Positions 1 through 7,099 of a stretch of 12,754 bases of DNA are shown here, piece after piece. The number at the start of each line of letters is the position of its first letter. Positions within the stretch are counted from its first letter, which is position 1. Source of the stretch: Gemmatimonadaceae bacterium (GTDB taxonomy: Bacteria > Gemmatimonadota > Gemmatimonadetes > Gemmatimonadales > Gemmatimonadaceae); NCBI GenBank assembly GCA_014379705.1, contig JACMLI010000380.1:1-12754 (forward strand), written 5' to 3'. A program made the position numbers and the translations under genes. The notes under the pieces are model-generated. The model was not told the DNA's origin. It saw only the letters and a list, made by a program, of their open reading frames with translations, and ran no database searches.

Positions 1-573
1 GACCGCTCCGTCGCGAGTCGTGCCATCGGCCCGAGCGCGCATGGCGGCCTCGCAGTCGTCGGCAAGGCGCGCGTCGGTCAGCGCCACGCGGATGCGTGCC
101 TTGTCGGCGACGAAGGTGAGTTCGCGCGTGCGCAGGAGGGCCATGGTGCACACCACCACGCCCCCGGCCTTGAGCACTGCGAACCAGAGCGCCACCATCA
201 TCGGCGAGTTGGCACCGCGGAGCAGCACGCGCTCGCCGGGCACGAGCTTCGCGTCGTCCACGAGCACCTGCGCGATACGATTCGCGCGGTCGAGCAGGGC
301 CCCATACGTCACGACCTCGCTCGGCGAGCGGAACGCGACGCGCTCGCCCCACCCCCGGGCCACGGCGGTGTCGAGGAGTTCCACCGCGCAGTTCAACTGG
401 TCCGGGTACGCCAACTCCGGAATGCCGCTGTAGTCGAGCACGGGCCACGCGGACGCGGGAGGCAGGTGCTCGCGCGCGAAGGTGTCGCGGTGTGCGCTCG
501 GAACGCCGCCGGGGGCCTTCGGGGCGCTACCGCGGGCGTGTGAGGCGTGGGAGGTGTTTGGGGCGTGGGTCAT
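1..573 (-). CDS. AMP-forming aryl-CoA ligase (2-aminobenzoate/benzoate-CoA ligase type), 5' part only
   Basis: This is the N-terminal ~191 residues of an adenylate-forming acid-CoA ligase; the rest lies beyond the left edge. The translated part shows the opening typical of benzoate/2-aminobenzoate-CoA ligases: a 'DTFAREHLPP' stretch, 'LNCAVELLDTAVARGWGERVAF', then 'GERVLLRGANSPMMVALWFAVLKAGGVV' (the helix-strand unit common to ANL enzymes) and 'KARIRVALTDARL'. The AMP-binding P-loop and later core motifs are not in the window, so activity cannot be judged. The ATG at 573 overlaps the TGA of the acyl-CoA dehydrogenase as ATGA, with an AGGGG stretch a few bases upstream, which fixes the start. 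The first ~25 residues are low-complexity and rich in Ala, Pro and His, longer than I would expect. Expected role: ATP-dependent activation of an ortho-substituted benzoate to its CoA ester, feeding the monooxygenase/reductase at 4676-7015. The exact substrate is inferred from context. Confidence 0.82.
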   Translation of the reverse strand, partial: MTHAPNTSHASHARGSAPKAPGGVPSAHRDTFAREHLPPASAWPVLDYSGIPELAYPDQLNCAVELLDTAVARGWGERVAFRSPSEVVTYGALLDRANRIAQVLVDDAKLVPGERVLLRGANSPMMVALWFAVLKAGGVVVCTMALLRTRELTFVADKARIRVALTDARLADDCEAAMRARADGTTRDGAV

Positions 574-1736
574 GTGGCCGCCCCTGCGGCCGGCATCACC
601 TGGCCGGCGATCACGAGCTGCTGCACTTCGCTGGTCCCCTCGTAGATGCGCAAGGCGCGGATCTCGCGATACAAGCGTTCCACCACCCCGCCCACCTGGA
701 CACCGCGCCCGCCAAGCAATTGCACGGCCGCGTCGATCGTGCGCTGTGCCGCTTCGGTGGCGTGCCACTTGGCCATGGCGGCTTCACGAGTGACACGAAC
801 GCCACGGGTGTCCTTCGTCCACGCGGCCCGGTACACGAGCAGCGCACTGGTGTCGATGTCCGTCGCCATCTGCGCGATCCGGGCCTGCGTGAGCTGGAAG
901 TCGCCGAGTCGCTGCCCGAACATCTTGCGCTCCGACGCGTGGTGCACCGCCTCGTCGAGCGCGCGTCGGGCCATGCCGAGCGCCGCGGCTCCCACGGTGG
1001 AGCGAAAGACATCGAGCGTGCCTAACGCGACTCGCATCCCCTTGCCGGCCTCGCCCACGAGCGCCTGTGCCGGCACCCGACACCCATCGAACGTGATGCG
1101 GGCGAGGGGATGTGGTGCAACCACGGAGAGACGCTCGGCGATGTGCAGCCCGGGCGCATCGGCATCGACGACAAAGGCGGCGAAGGACCGCTCGCCGCCT
1201 GCCGGAACTCGCGCAAACACGACATAGAAGTCCGCGATCCCGCCATTGGAGATCCACGTCTTCTCCCCGTCGAGTCGCCAGCTCCCATCGTCGTCGCGCG
1301 TGGCCGTGGTCTCCATGCGCATGACGTCCGATCCCGCGTCGCGCTCCGACAGGGCGAACGCCGCGATCGCCTCACCGGCGGCCACGCGTGGCAGGTACGC
1401 GGCGCGCTGCGCTTCGGTGCCGAAGAGCGAGATCGGCCCCGCGCCGAGTCCTTGCATGGCGAAGGCGAAATCGGCGAGGCCATCGTGCCGCGCGAGGATG
1501 TCGCGCGAGAGGCAGAGTTTGCGCACGTCGAGCGCGGTGCCCGGCGCCGCGACGGCGTGACGCAGCCAATCATTGCGTCCGAGAGTCTGTACAAGGCGAC
1601 GACAGGAGCCATCGGCGTCGTGGTGGTCGATGCCCACGCCGGCCAGCGAGTCCGTGCACCACGCGTCGAACGCGCGCGCAAAGTTGCGGTGCGTGTCGTC
1701 GAAGAAGGGCCAGTCGAGGTAGGTGGAGTCGGGCAC
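570..1736 (-). CDS. Acyl-CoA dehydrogenase family protein
   Basis: A 388-residue FAD-dependent acyl-CoA dehydrogenase of normal family length. Visible motifs are 'GTEAQRAAYLPRVAAGE' (residues 106-122), the FAD/substrate signature 'FALSERDAGSD' (127-137), 'DGEKTWISNGG' (156-166), and the C-terminal 'QLLGGRGVQ...RIYEGTSEVQQ'. Glu366 in 'IYEGTSE' sits at the place of the usual catalytic base, so the enzyme should be active. It probably oxidises a CoA thioester formed after ring reduction in the neighbouring aromatic pathway, passing electrons to ETF; that assignment is from context. The start chosen is GTG at 1736, 22 bp after the stop of the upstream crotonase gene, with GAG about 7 nt before it. 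Its TGA overlaps the ligase ATG by 4 bp, which suggests translational coupling. One leucine is encoded by TTA within CGTTAGGC (1020-1027). Confidence 0.93.
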   Translation of the reverse strand: MPDSTYLDWPFFDDTHRNFARAFDAWCTDSLAGVGIDHHDADGSCRRLVQTLGRNDWLRHAVAAPGTALDVRKLCLSRDILARHDGLADFAFAMQGLGAGPISLFGTEAQRAAYLPRVAAGEAIAAFALSERDAGSDVMRMETTATRDDDGSWRLDGEKTWISNGGIADFYVVFARVPAGGERSFAAFVVDADAPGLHIAERLSVVAPHPLARITFDGCRVPAQALVGEAGKGMRVALGTLDVFRSTVGAAALGMARRALDEAVHHASERKMFGQRLGDFQLTQARIAQMATDIDTSALLVYRAAWTKDTRGVRVTREAAMAKWHATEAAQRTIDAAVQLLGGRGVQVGGVVERLYREIRALRIYEGTSEVQQLVIAGQVMPAAGAAT

Positions 1737-1758
1737 GACGTCTCGGTGAGGCGTGAGC

Positions 1759-2598
1759 TCAGTTGCCCTGGAACTGCGACGGGGCTTTCGCGACGAATGC
1801 GCGATAGGCGCGCTCGAAATCGTTGGTCATCATGCACACCGCCTGGGCCTGCGCCTCGTGCGTGATCGCATCGTCGATCGACATGTCCCACTCGGCGTGG
1901 AGGCAGGCCTTGGTCACGCCGTGCGCGAATGACGGTCCCTGGGCGAGCGCGGCGGCCAGCGTGGTTGCCGCACTTGCCAGTGAGGCCGCTGGAACCGTGC
2001 GGTTGTAGAAGCCCCAGCGCTCGGCCTCGTCGGCGGCCATGAAACGACCGGTGTAGAGTAGCTCGGCCGCGCGGCCATGTCCGATGATGCGCGGGAGGAT
2101 CGCACAGGCGCCCATGTCCGCGCCACTGAGCCCCACGCGCGTGAAGAGGAAGGCGACGCGACTATCGGGCGTGCCAATGCGGATGTCGCTCGCCATGGCG
2201 AGGATGGCGCCAGCGCCAGCGCAAATGCCGTCGATGGCCGCGATGATCGGCTGGGGGCAGGCGCGCATGGCCTTCACCAGTCCCCCGGTCATCGTCGTGA
2301 AGCGGAGGATGTCGTCGACGCTCCCGGCGAGCTTCGCCTCGACGAGCGGACCGATAATCTCGTGGACGTCGCCGCCGCTGCAGAAGTTGCCGCCCGCTCC
2401 GGTGAGCACCACGGCACGCACCTCGGGCACGTTGATCAACGTGCGGAACGTGTCCGTGAGCTCGGCGTAGGACTCGAACGTCAACGGATTCTTGCGTTCC
2501 GGCCGATCGAGCGTGATGGTCGCGACGCCGGCCTCCACCGACCAGAGGAAGTGCCTGGGACGGATCTCGGCGGCCTCGATTCGCGGTGACGTGGTCAT
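1759..2598 (-). CDS. Enoyl-CoA hydratase/isomerase (crotonase) family protein
   Basis: A 279-residue crotonase-fold protein. The first oxyanion-hole segment 'LTGAGGNFCSGGDVHEI' is at residues 65-81, and the second glycine-containing stretch 'GICAGAGAILAMASDIR' is at 124-140. The two catalytic glutamates of rat mitochondrial crotonase (Glu144, Glu164) appear replaced by Ile132 and Arg154; 'GLSGADMGA' (156-164) follows instead. This is a recognised non-canonical crotonase subgroup, so plain hydration should not be assumed; isomerisation or C-C bond chemistry is possible. It is the first gene of the left-hand minus-strand run, with the dehydrogenase 22 bp downstream. The ATG at 2598 was chosen because homologous N-termini begin just before 'RPRHFLWSVEAGVATITLDRP'. 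An in-frame extension to 2670 exists, but it runs through a palindrome and looks non-coding. No clear Shine-Dalgarno precedes 2598. The likely role is in CoA-linked aromatic degradation. Confidence 0.9.
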   Translation of the reverse strand: MTTSPRIEAAEIRPRHFLWSVEAGVATITLDRPERKNPLTFESYAELTDTFRTLINVPEVRAVVLTGAGGNFCSGGDVHEIIGPLVEAKLAGSVDDILRFTTMTGGLVKAMRACPQPIIAAIDGICAGAGAILAMASDIRIGTPDSRVAFLFTRVGLSGADMGACAILPRIIGHGRAAELLYTGRFMAADEAERWGFYNRTVPAASLASAATTLAAALAQGPSFAHGVTKACLHAEWDMSIDDAITHEAQAQAVCMMTNDFERAYRAFVAKAPSQFQGN

Positions 2599-2643
2599 CG
2601 GGCAAAGATGGCGACCGAGGTTCGGACCGGAAGGGCTGCAGGA

Positions 2644-2661
2644 TGCATGAAGCGTCATGCA
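2644..2661. promoter_or_regulatory. Inverted repeat in divergent promoter region, candidate operator
   Basis: Arms TGCATGA (2644-2650) and TCATGCA (2655-2661) are perfect 7-bp inverted complements around a 4-nt centre AGCG. The element lies between the divergent crotonase gene (start 2598) and the lipoprotein gene (start 2748), about 46 bp upstream of the former and 37 bp upstream of the TTGACA hexamer of the latter. Its position and symmetry fit a dimeric repressor site controlling the catabolic run. No regulator gene is in the window, so the identity of any binding protein is unknown. Confidence 0.35.
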
Positions 2662-2697
2662 CGCAGGCATCGCGCCCGGGCGCCAGTCGTGGGACGC

Positions 2698-2726
2698 TTG
2701 ACAAGGCGGGTGCCACGGCGAAACGT
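2698..2726 (+). promoter_or_regulatory. Candidate sigma-70 promoter for the erythromycin-esterase-family gene
   Basis: A perfect TTGACA hexamer (2698-2703) is followed by a 17-bp spacer and AAACGT (2721-2726). The latter keeps only the conserved A at position 2 and T at position 6 of the -10 consensus. A start site about 7 nt downstream would give a leader of roughly 15 nt that contains the GAGG ribosome site and leads to the ATG at 2748. The geometry is good but the -10 is poor, so this is tentative. Confidence 0.33.
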
Positions 2727-2738
2727 GAGATACACCTT

Positions 2739-2742
2739 GAGG
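2739..2742 (+). promoter_or_regulatory. Ribosome binding site that decides the lipoprotein gene start
   Basis: GAGG lies 5 nt before ATG 2748. That ATG opens directly into a short lipoprotein signal peptide, whereas the longest in-frame reading (from 2586) would add 54 unrelated residues through the divergent promoter region. This supports 2748, with ATG 2754 as an alternative. Confidence 0.6.
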
Positions 2743-2747
2743 CGGAT

Positions 2748-4679
2748 ATGGGCATGTCTGTGCGGATGGTGATTCGGGGCGGGCTCCTCGCCGTCCTCAT
2801 CGGGTGCGGTGTCCAGGACGACCCGGCGGGCCCCCCGGGGAATGCCGCGTTCCTCCAGTCCGGCGTTCCGCCGCAGTGGTTTGGTGGCTCCGCGCGCGCA
2901 GACCTGTATGACGTGGGCACCGACCAGGGCATCCGACGGGGCGGTGCGACAGCGGGCTACCTGCGCTCGAAGACGAGCGCGGTGGACAACACCTCCTTCG
3001 CCACCATGGGCCAGAGCCTTTCCGCGTTAGGCTGGCGGGGAAGGCGCATCCGGCTCACCGGCTGGATGCACGCCGAGGACATCGAGGGACCCGGCGCCGG
3101 CCTCTGGATGCGGGTGGATACGCGCTCCGGCTATGCCGGGTTCGACAACATGGGCAACCGCGCGATCCGTGGCTCGCAAGATTGGGCCTCCCATTCCATC
3201 ACGCTCGACGTGCCCGCCGACGCCATCGGCATCAGCTTCGGGTTCCTCATGCAGGGGCGCGGCATTGCCCGTGTGGACGACCTGCAGCTGGAAGTCGTCG
3301 ACGCCAGTGTGCCCACCACCGGCTCAGCTGTACCCGTCGTCGTCCCGGGCGACAGCGTGGCGCGGGAAGCCGGCTACGTGCGCCTGCCTCACGCGCCCGT
3401 CAACCTCGACTTCGAGGGCACCGGCTTCAACACCGACGCCGCGGCGAGCTGGCTCGCCTCGGTCGCCCGTCCCTTCACCAGCGACGCCCCCGGCACTGCG
3501 CTCGATGACCTCGCGGAGCTCGGTCGCGTCGTGGGGTCGGCGCGCGTGGTGGGCTTTGGAGAGGCCACGCATGGTACGCGCGAGTTCTTCCGCATGAAGC
3601 ATCGCGCGTTCGAGTACCTCGTAGAGCGCATGGGCTTCACGCACTTCACCATCGAAGCCACCATGCCCGAGGCGCGCGCGATGGACCGCTACGTCACGCA
3701 CGGCGTCGGTGACCCCTCGCGCCTGCTGGCTGGCCTCTACTTCTGGACGTGGAACACCGACGAGGTCCTCGAGCTCGTGCAATGGATGCGCGCGTACAAC
3801 GTGCGCGTCGGCGCCCCACGCCTGCGCTTCTTCGGCTTCGACATGCAGTTTCCGGGTTGGGCGGTCGACAGCATACCCGCCATCATCGCCCGTGCCGATC
3901 CGGGGCTGGCCGCTCGGTCGGAGCGCGCTGTTGGATGCCTGAAGGCTGTGCGTGACCAGTTTGGCCGCTACGACACGCAACGCTATGTGGGGCTGACCCT
4001 CGCCGTGCAGAATGCCTGCTCCGACTCCCTGGCCGTCGTCGCCGAGGCCGTGAAGACCGCGCGGGGTGCGTGGTCGACGATTGCGTCGGAGGACCTGGAC
4101 TGGCTCGAGCAATACGTGACCCTCGCGAGGCAGTGGGAACGCATGGCGAGGATGCCCGCCTTCCGAGGCGGGGCTGAACGTGACCGCAGCATGGCAGCGA
4201 ACATCGGCTGGATCGCCAGCCGCGCGCCCAGCGCGAAGATCTTTGCCTGGGCGCACAACGGGCACGTCAGCCGCCGGCCGAACGCGATGGGCGCGGCCCT
4301 GCACGCGGCGATGGGCGATGCCTATCGCGTGTTCGCGTTCACCTTCGGGGGAGGACGGTTCAACGCCTACGGCATGTCCAATTCGGGAACAATCACTACC
4401 CTGCAGGAGCACGCGGTGGTTGCCCCGACGACGGCTTCATTCGAGTCGATGCTCTCATTCGCGAACATGCCGCGGGCGATCGTCGACATTCGCCAGGTGC
4501 TCACAGCCGGCGCCGCAGCCTCCACCTTCGACCGTCGCCCGGTGCCGCTGCGGTCGATCGGATCGGTGTATGCGCCGTCGCTGCCAGCCAACTACTACGA
4601 GAACGCCCTGTTCCCGCTCGACTACGACGCAATCATCTGGTTCGCGAACACCACCGCCAGCCGCCTGCGACCCTTCTAG
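2748..4679 (+). CDS. Erythromycin esterase family lipoprotein with N-terminal jelly-roll-like domain
   Basis: A 643-residue predicted lipoprotein. Residues 1-20 form a short signal peptide ending in the lipobox L-I-G-C20. Residues ~33-185 ('PQWFGGSARADLY...LTGWMHAEDI...AGLWMRVD...FDNMGNRAIRGSQDW...DVPADAIGISFGFLMQGRG...VDDLQLEVVD') resemble the beta-sandwich domain found in front of some bacterial regulators and hydrolases. From ~253 to the end is an erythromycin-esterase-family domain, with 'GEATHGTREF' (His275), 'FTIEATMPEAR' (Glu303) and 'AWAHNGHVSR' (His503, His506). These match the His/Glu/His active-site pattern of EreA/EreB/EreC by position. Most such environmental proteins have no known substrate, and macrolide resistance should not be assumed. 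The protein should be membrane-anchored outside the cytoplasm. It is transcribed away from the crotonase gene and ends tail-to-tail with the fusion gene, the stop codons interlocking in CTAG (4676-4679). One TTA codon sits in CGTTAGGC (3025-3032). Confidence 0.88.
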   Translation: MGMSVRMVIRGGLLAVLIGCGVQDDPAGPPGNAAFLQSGVPPQWFGGSARADLYDVGTDQGIRRGGATAGYLRSKTSAVDNTSFATMGQSLSALGWRGRRIRLTGWMHAEDIEGPGAGLWMRVDTRSGYAGFDNMGNRAIRGSQDWASHSITLDVPADAIGISFGFLMQGRGIARVDDLQLEVVDASVPTTGSAVPVVVPGDSVAREAGYVRLPHAPVNLDFEGTGFNTDAAASWLASVARPFTSDAPGTALDDLAELGRVVGSARVVGFGEATHGTREFFRMKHRAFEYLVERMGFTHFTIEATMPEARAMDRYVTHGVGDPSRLLAGLYFWTWNTDEVLELVQWMRAYNVRVGAPRLRFFGFDMQFPGWAVDSIPAIIARADPGLAARSERAVGCLKAVRDQFGRYDTQRYVGLTLAVQNACSDSLAVVAEAVKTARGAWSTIASEDLDWLEQYVTLARQWERMARMPAFRGGAERDRSMAANIGWIASRAPSAKIFAWAHNGHVSRRPNAMGAALHAAMGDAYRVFAFTFGGGRFNAYGMSNSGTITTLQEHAVVAPTTASFESMLSFANMPRAIVDIRQVLTAGAAASTFDRRPVPLRSIGSVYAPSLPANYYENALFPLDYDAIIWFANTTASRLRPF

Positions 4680-7015
4680 CGTCCGCGCTCGAGCAGGCGC
4701 TCCAGTTGATCCTTGCCGCTACGATACTGCCACGGCCAGGGCTGCTCGCGATACCCGAGCTGCGCCGCGGCGTGCAGCGTCCAGTTCGGGTTCGCGAGAT
4801 GCGGACGCGCCAACGCGCAGAGATCTGCGCGTCCCGCGGCCAGGATCGAGTTCACCTGGTCCGCATCGGTGATCGCGCCCACGGCGATTGTCTTGATCCC
4901 GAGCTCATTCCGAATGCGGTCCGAGAATGGCGTCTGGTACATGCGCCCGTAGACCGGCTTCGCGTCGGGTGAGGTCTGGCCCGTGGAGATGTGCATGATG
5001 TCGGCGCCCGCGGCCGTGAACGCGCGCGCGATCTCCACGGCGTCCGATGCATCCACGCCCCCCGCGACCCAGTCCGTCGCCGAGATGCGCGCCGAAATCG
5101 GCCGCTCCGCCGGCCACGACGCGCGGATCGCGCGCAACACCTCGAGCGGGAAGCGCAGGCGATTCTCGAGCGAGCCCCCGTACGCATCGGTGCGCCGGTT
5201 CGAGAGCGGCGTGATGAAGCTCGAGAGCAGATACCCGTGGGCGCAATGCAGTTCGAGCATATCGAAACCGGCGTCTACGGCAAGGCGCGCCGCGTTCGCA
5301 AAGTCACGCACCACCTGGTCCATGTCCTCACGCGTCATCTCGCGCGGCACCTGCATGTACGGGCGATGGGCCAGGGCCGATGGTCCACACACCTCCCAGT
5401 TGCCTTCATCGAGCGGCAGGTCGGTGCCTTCGAGACCGAGCTTTGTGGAGCCCTTTCGCCCGGAGTGGCCGAGCTGCAGGCAGATCTTGGCCGGCGAGTG
5501 CGCGTGGACGAACGTGGTGATGCGCTGCCACGCGGCCACGTGCGCCGGTTCGTAGAGCCCCGTGCAACCCAGGCTGATGCGCGCCTCCGGCGAGACGCAC
5601 GTCATCTCGGTCATGAGCAGTCCCGCGCCGCCCATGGCCCGCGCCCCGTAGTGCACGAGGTGGAAGTCGTTCGGCATGCCATCGGTCGCACTGTACATGT
5701 CCATCGGCGACACGACCACGCGGTTCGGGATGGTGAGTCCCTGCAGCGTGAATGGCGTAAACATCGGCGCCGGCGCCTTCTCCTTCGCGTCCTTCGAGAC
5801 GCGCCCGGCGAACCAGCGCTCCACGCCGGCGAGGTAGCGCCCATCGCGCAACCGCAGGTTCTCATGGCTCACACGCTGTGACCGCGTGAGCAGCGAATAC
5901 GCGAACTGCTCCGGCTCGAGGCGGACGTAGCGACGCACATTCTCGAACCACTCCATCGAGTTGCGTGCCGCGTTCTGCAGCCGCAGCACCTCCACGCGAC
6001 GCTCGGCTTCGTAGCGCGTGAGGGCTTCGTTCAACTCGTCAGGCACCGTCGGGGTCTGGCGCCGCGGGCCGCTGCGCGCCGTCGCCGCGGCATGCGTGAC
6101 TCCCGCGACCTCGCGCGCGAGGACGATCGCGTCCTCCATCGCCAGCTTGGTCCCCGAGCCGATCGAGAAGTGCGCCGTGTGCGCGGCATCGCCGAGCAGC
6201 ACCGTGCGACCGTGACGCCAGTGCTCGCAGCTGACGCGGAGGAACGTGCCCCAGGGCTCGCGTACCCGGTGCGGCGTCGCGTTGAACATCAGCGAATGCC
6301 CGGCGAGCCAGGGGGCGAACATCGCCTCACAGGCCGCGATCGCCCCCGACGCGTCCATGCGGTCAAAGCCCGCGTTGCGCCACGAGGCCTCGTCGCACTC
6401 GACGATGAACGCGCTCTGCCGGTCGTCGAAGCGATAGGCATGCACCTGGAAGACGCCCCACGCGTTTTCGACCACGATGAACGTGAAGGCGTCGAACAGG
6501 CGCGTAGTGCCGAGCCAGATGTAGCGCGCCGTGCGCTGGTCGATCGTGGCGCCGAATTCGCCGCCGTACTTCCGGCGGACCATCGAGTTCACGCCGTCGG
6601 CCGCGACGAGGAGGTCGGGCCCCAGCGGATGCCCGGGAATCGCGCTCTCGTCGGGAATCTCCGCGCCGAAATGCAGCTCCACTCCGAGCTCAGCGGCACG
6701 CGCCTGCAGCACCTGGAGCAGCACGCGACGGGCGATGCCGCTGAAGCCATGGCCGCTCGACGTGATCGTGCGGCCCTTGAAGTGGATGTCGATGTCGTCC
6801 CAGTGCGCGAAGCGCTCGGTGATCGCCGTATAAGTCGCCTCGTCGGCCTGGCGGAAGTTCTCCAGCGTCTGGTCGGAGAAGACGACGCCCCAGCCGAAGG
6901 TGTCGTCGGCCGCATTGCGCTCGTACAGCTCCACCCGGATGTCGGGCCGCGCCTTCTTGAGCAGCAGGGCGAAATAGAGGCCCGCGGGTCCCCCACCGAG
7001 TACCACGACGTTCAC
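4676..7015 (-). CDS. Bifunctional 2-aminobenzoyl-CoA/salicylyl-CoA monooxygenase and OYE-type reductase
   Basis: A 779-residue two-domain flavoprotein. Residues 1-~400 are an FAD-dependent aromatic hydroxylase with the Rossmann motif GGGPAG (7-12), 'AADGVNSMVR' (138-147) and 'GDAAH' (275-279). Residues ~418-770 are an Old Yellow Enzyme-type FMN domain with 'LGHSGR' (515-520) and 'ELHCAHGYLLSSFITPLSNRRTDAYGGS' starting at 588, including the His590/His593 region. This fusion and length match 2-aminobenzoyl-CoA monooxygenase/reductase. That enzyme hydroxylates anthraniloyl-CoA with O2 and then reduces the ring with NAD(P)H to a non-aromatic oxo-cyclohexene-carbonyl-CoA. Relatives are annotated as salicylyl-CoA 5-hydroxylase/oxidoreductase, so the substrate is open. 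The CoA ligase, dehydrogenase and crotonase at 1-2598 fit the same route. The start is GTG 7015, with GGAG 6 nt upstream. An Ala/Arg/Pro-rich stretch at 305-325, just after the FAD domain's GDAAH helix, looks like a small insertion. Confidence 0.92.
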   Translation of the reverse strand: MNVVVLGGGPAGLYFALLLKKARPDIRVELYERNAADDTFGWGVVFSDQTLENFRQADEATYTAITERFAHWDDIDIHFKGRTITSSGHGFSGIARRVLLQVLQARAAELGVELHFGAEIPDESAIPGHPLGPDLLVAADGVNSMVRRKYGGEFGATIDQRTARYIWLGTTRLFDAFTFIVVENAWGVFQVHAYRFDDRQSAFIVECDEASWRNAGFDRMDASGAIAACEAMFAPWLAGHSLMFNATPHRVREPWGTFLRVSCEHWRHGRTVLLGDAAHTAHFSIGSGTKLAMEDAIVLAREVAGVTHAAATARSGPRRQTPTVPDELNEALTRYEAERRVEVLRLQNAARNSMEWFENVRRYVRLEPEQFAYSLLTRSQRVSHENLRLRDGRYLAGVERWFAGRVSKDAKEKAPAPMFTPFTLQGLTIPNRVVVSPMDMYSATDGMPNDFHLVHYGARAMGGAGLLMTEMTCVSPEARISLGCTGLYEPAHVAAWQRITTFVHAHSPAKICLQLGHSGRKGSTKLGLEGTDLPLDEGNWEVCGPSALAHRPYMQVPREMTREDMDQVVRDFANAARLAVDAGFDMLELHCAHGYLLSSFITPLSNRRTDAYGGSLENRLRFPLEVLRAIRASWPAERPISARISATDWVAGGVDASDAVEIARAFTAAGADIMHISTGQTSPDAKPVYGRMYQTPFSDRIRNELGIKTIAVGAITDADQVNSILAAGRADLCALARPHLANPNWTLHAAAQLGYREQPWPWQYRSGKDQLERLLERGR

Positions 7016-7021
7016 GCGTCA

Positions 7022-7025
7022 CTCC
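7022..7025 (-). promoter_or_regulatory. Ribosome binding site for the GTG start of the fusion gene
   Basis: On the minus strand GGAG lies 6 nt before GTG 7015, which immediately opens the FAD Rossmann strand 'NVVVLGGGPAG'. An ATG 15 nt further upstream is in another frame, so the GTG is the start. Confidence 0.6.
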
Positions 7026-7043
7026 ACGCATCAGGTGTGGCGC

Positions 7044-7049
7044 ATTCTA
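7044..7049 (-). promoter_or_regulatory. Candidate -10 element upstream of the fusion gene
   Basis: The minus strand reads TAGAAT, five of six matches to TATAAT, in the 84-bp gap before the fusion gene. It would give a leader of about 20 nt that includes the GGAG site. No good -35 hexamer is found 16-18 bp upstream (TGTCTC at 17), so this is weak. If real, the fusion gene can be transcribed without read-through from the paralogue array. Confidence 0.3.
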
Positions 7050-7099
7050 CGAGCGCAGCGCGCCGGGAGACAGGGCACGTCTACCGCTCGGGCGGGGGA

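Noticed and set aside
2599..2670. N-terminal extension of the crotonase to an ATG at 2670
   Set aside because: The extra 24 residues do not resemble crotonase N-termini, cover the palindrome, and no ribosome site precedes 2670.
2748..4679. Reading the esterase-family gene as a macrolide resistance determinant
   Set aside because: Only family-level motifs match; the domain layout and localisation differ from known Ere enzymes, and no resistance context or mobile element is present.
7084..7095. Possible hairpin CCGC-TCGG-GCGG after array copy 1
   Set aside because: The stem is only 4 bp and no T-run follows on the minus strand, so it is not a credible terminator.
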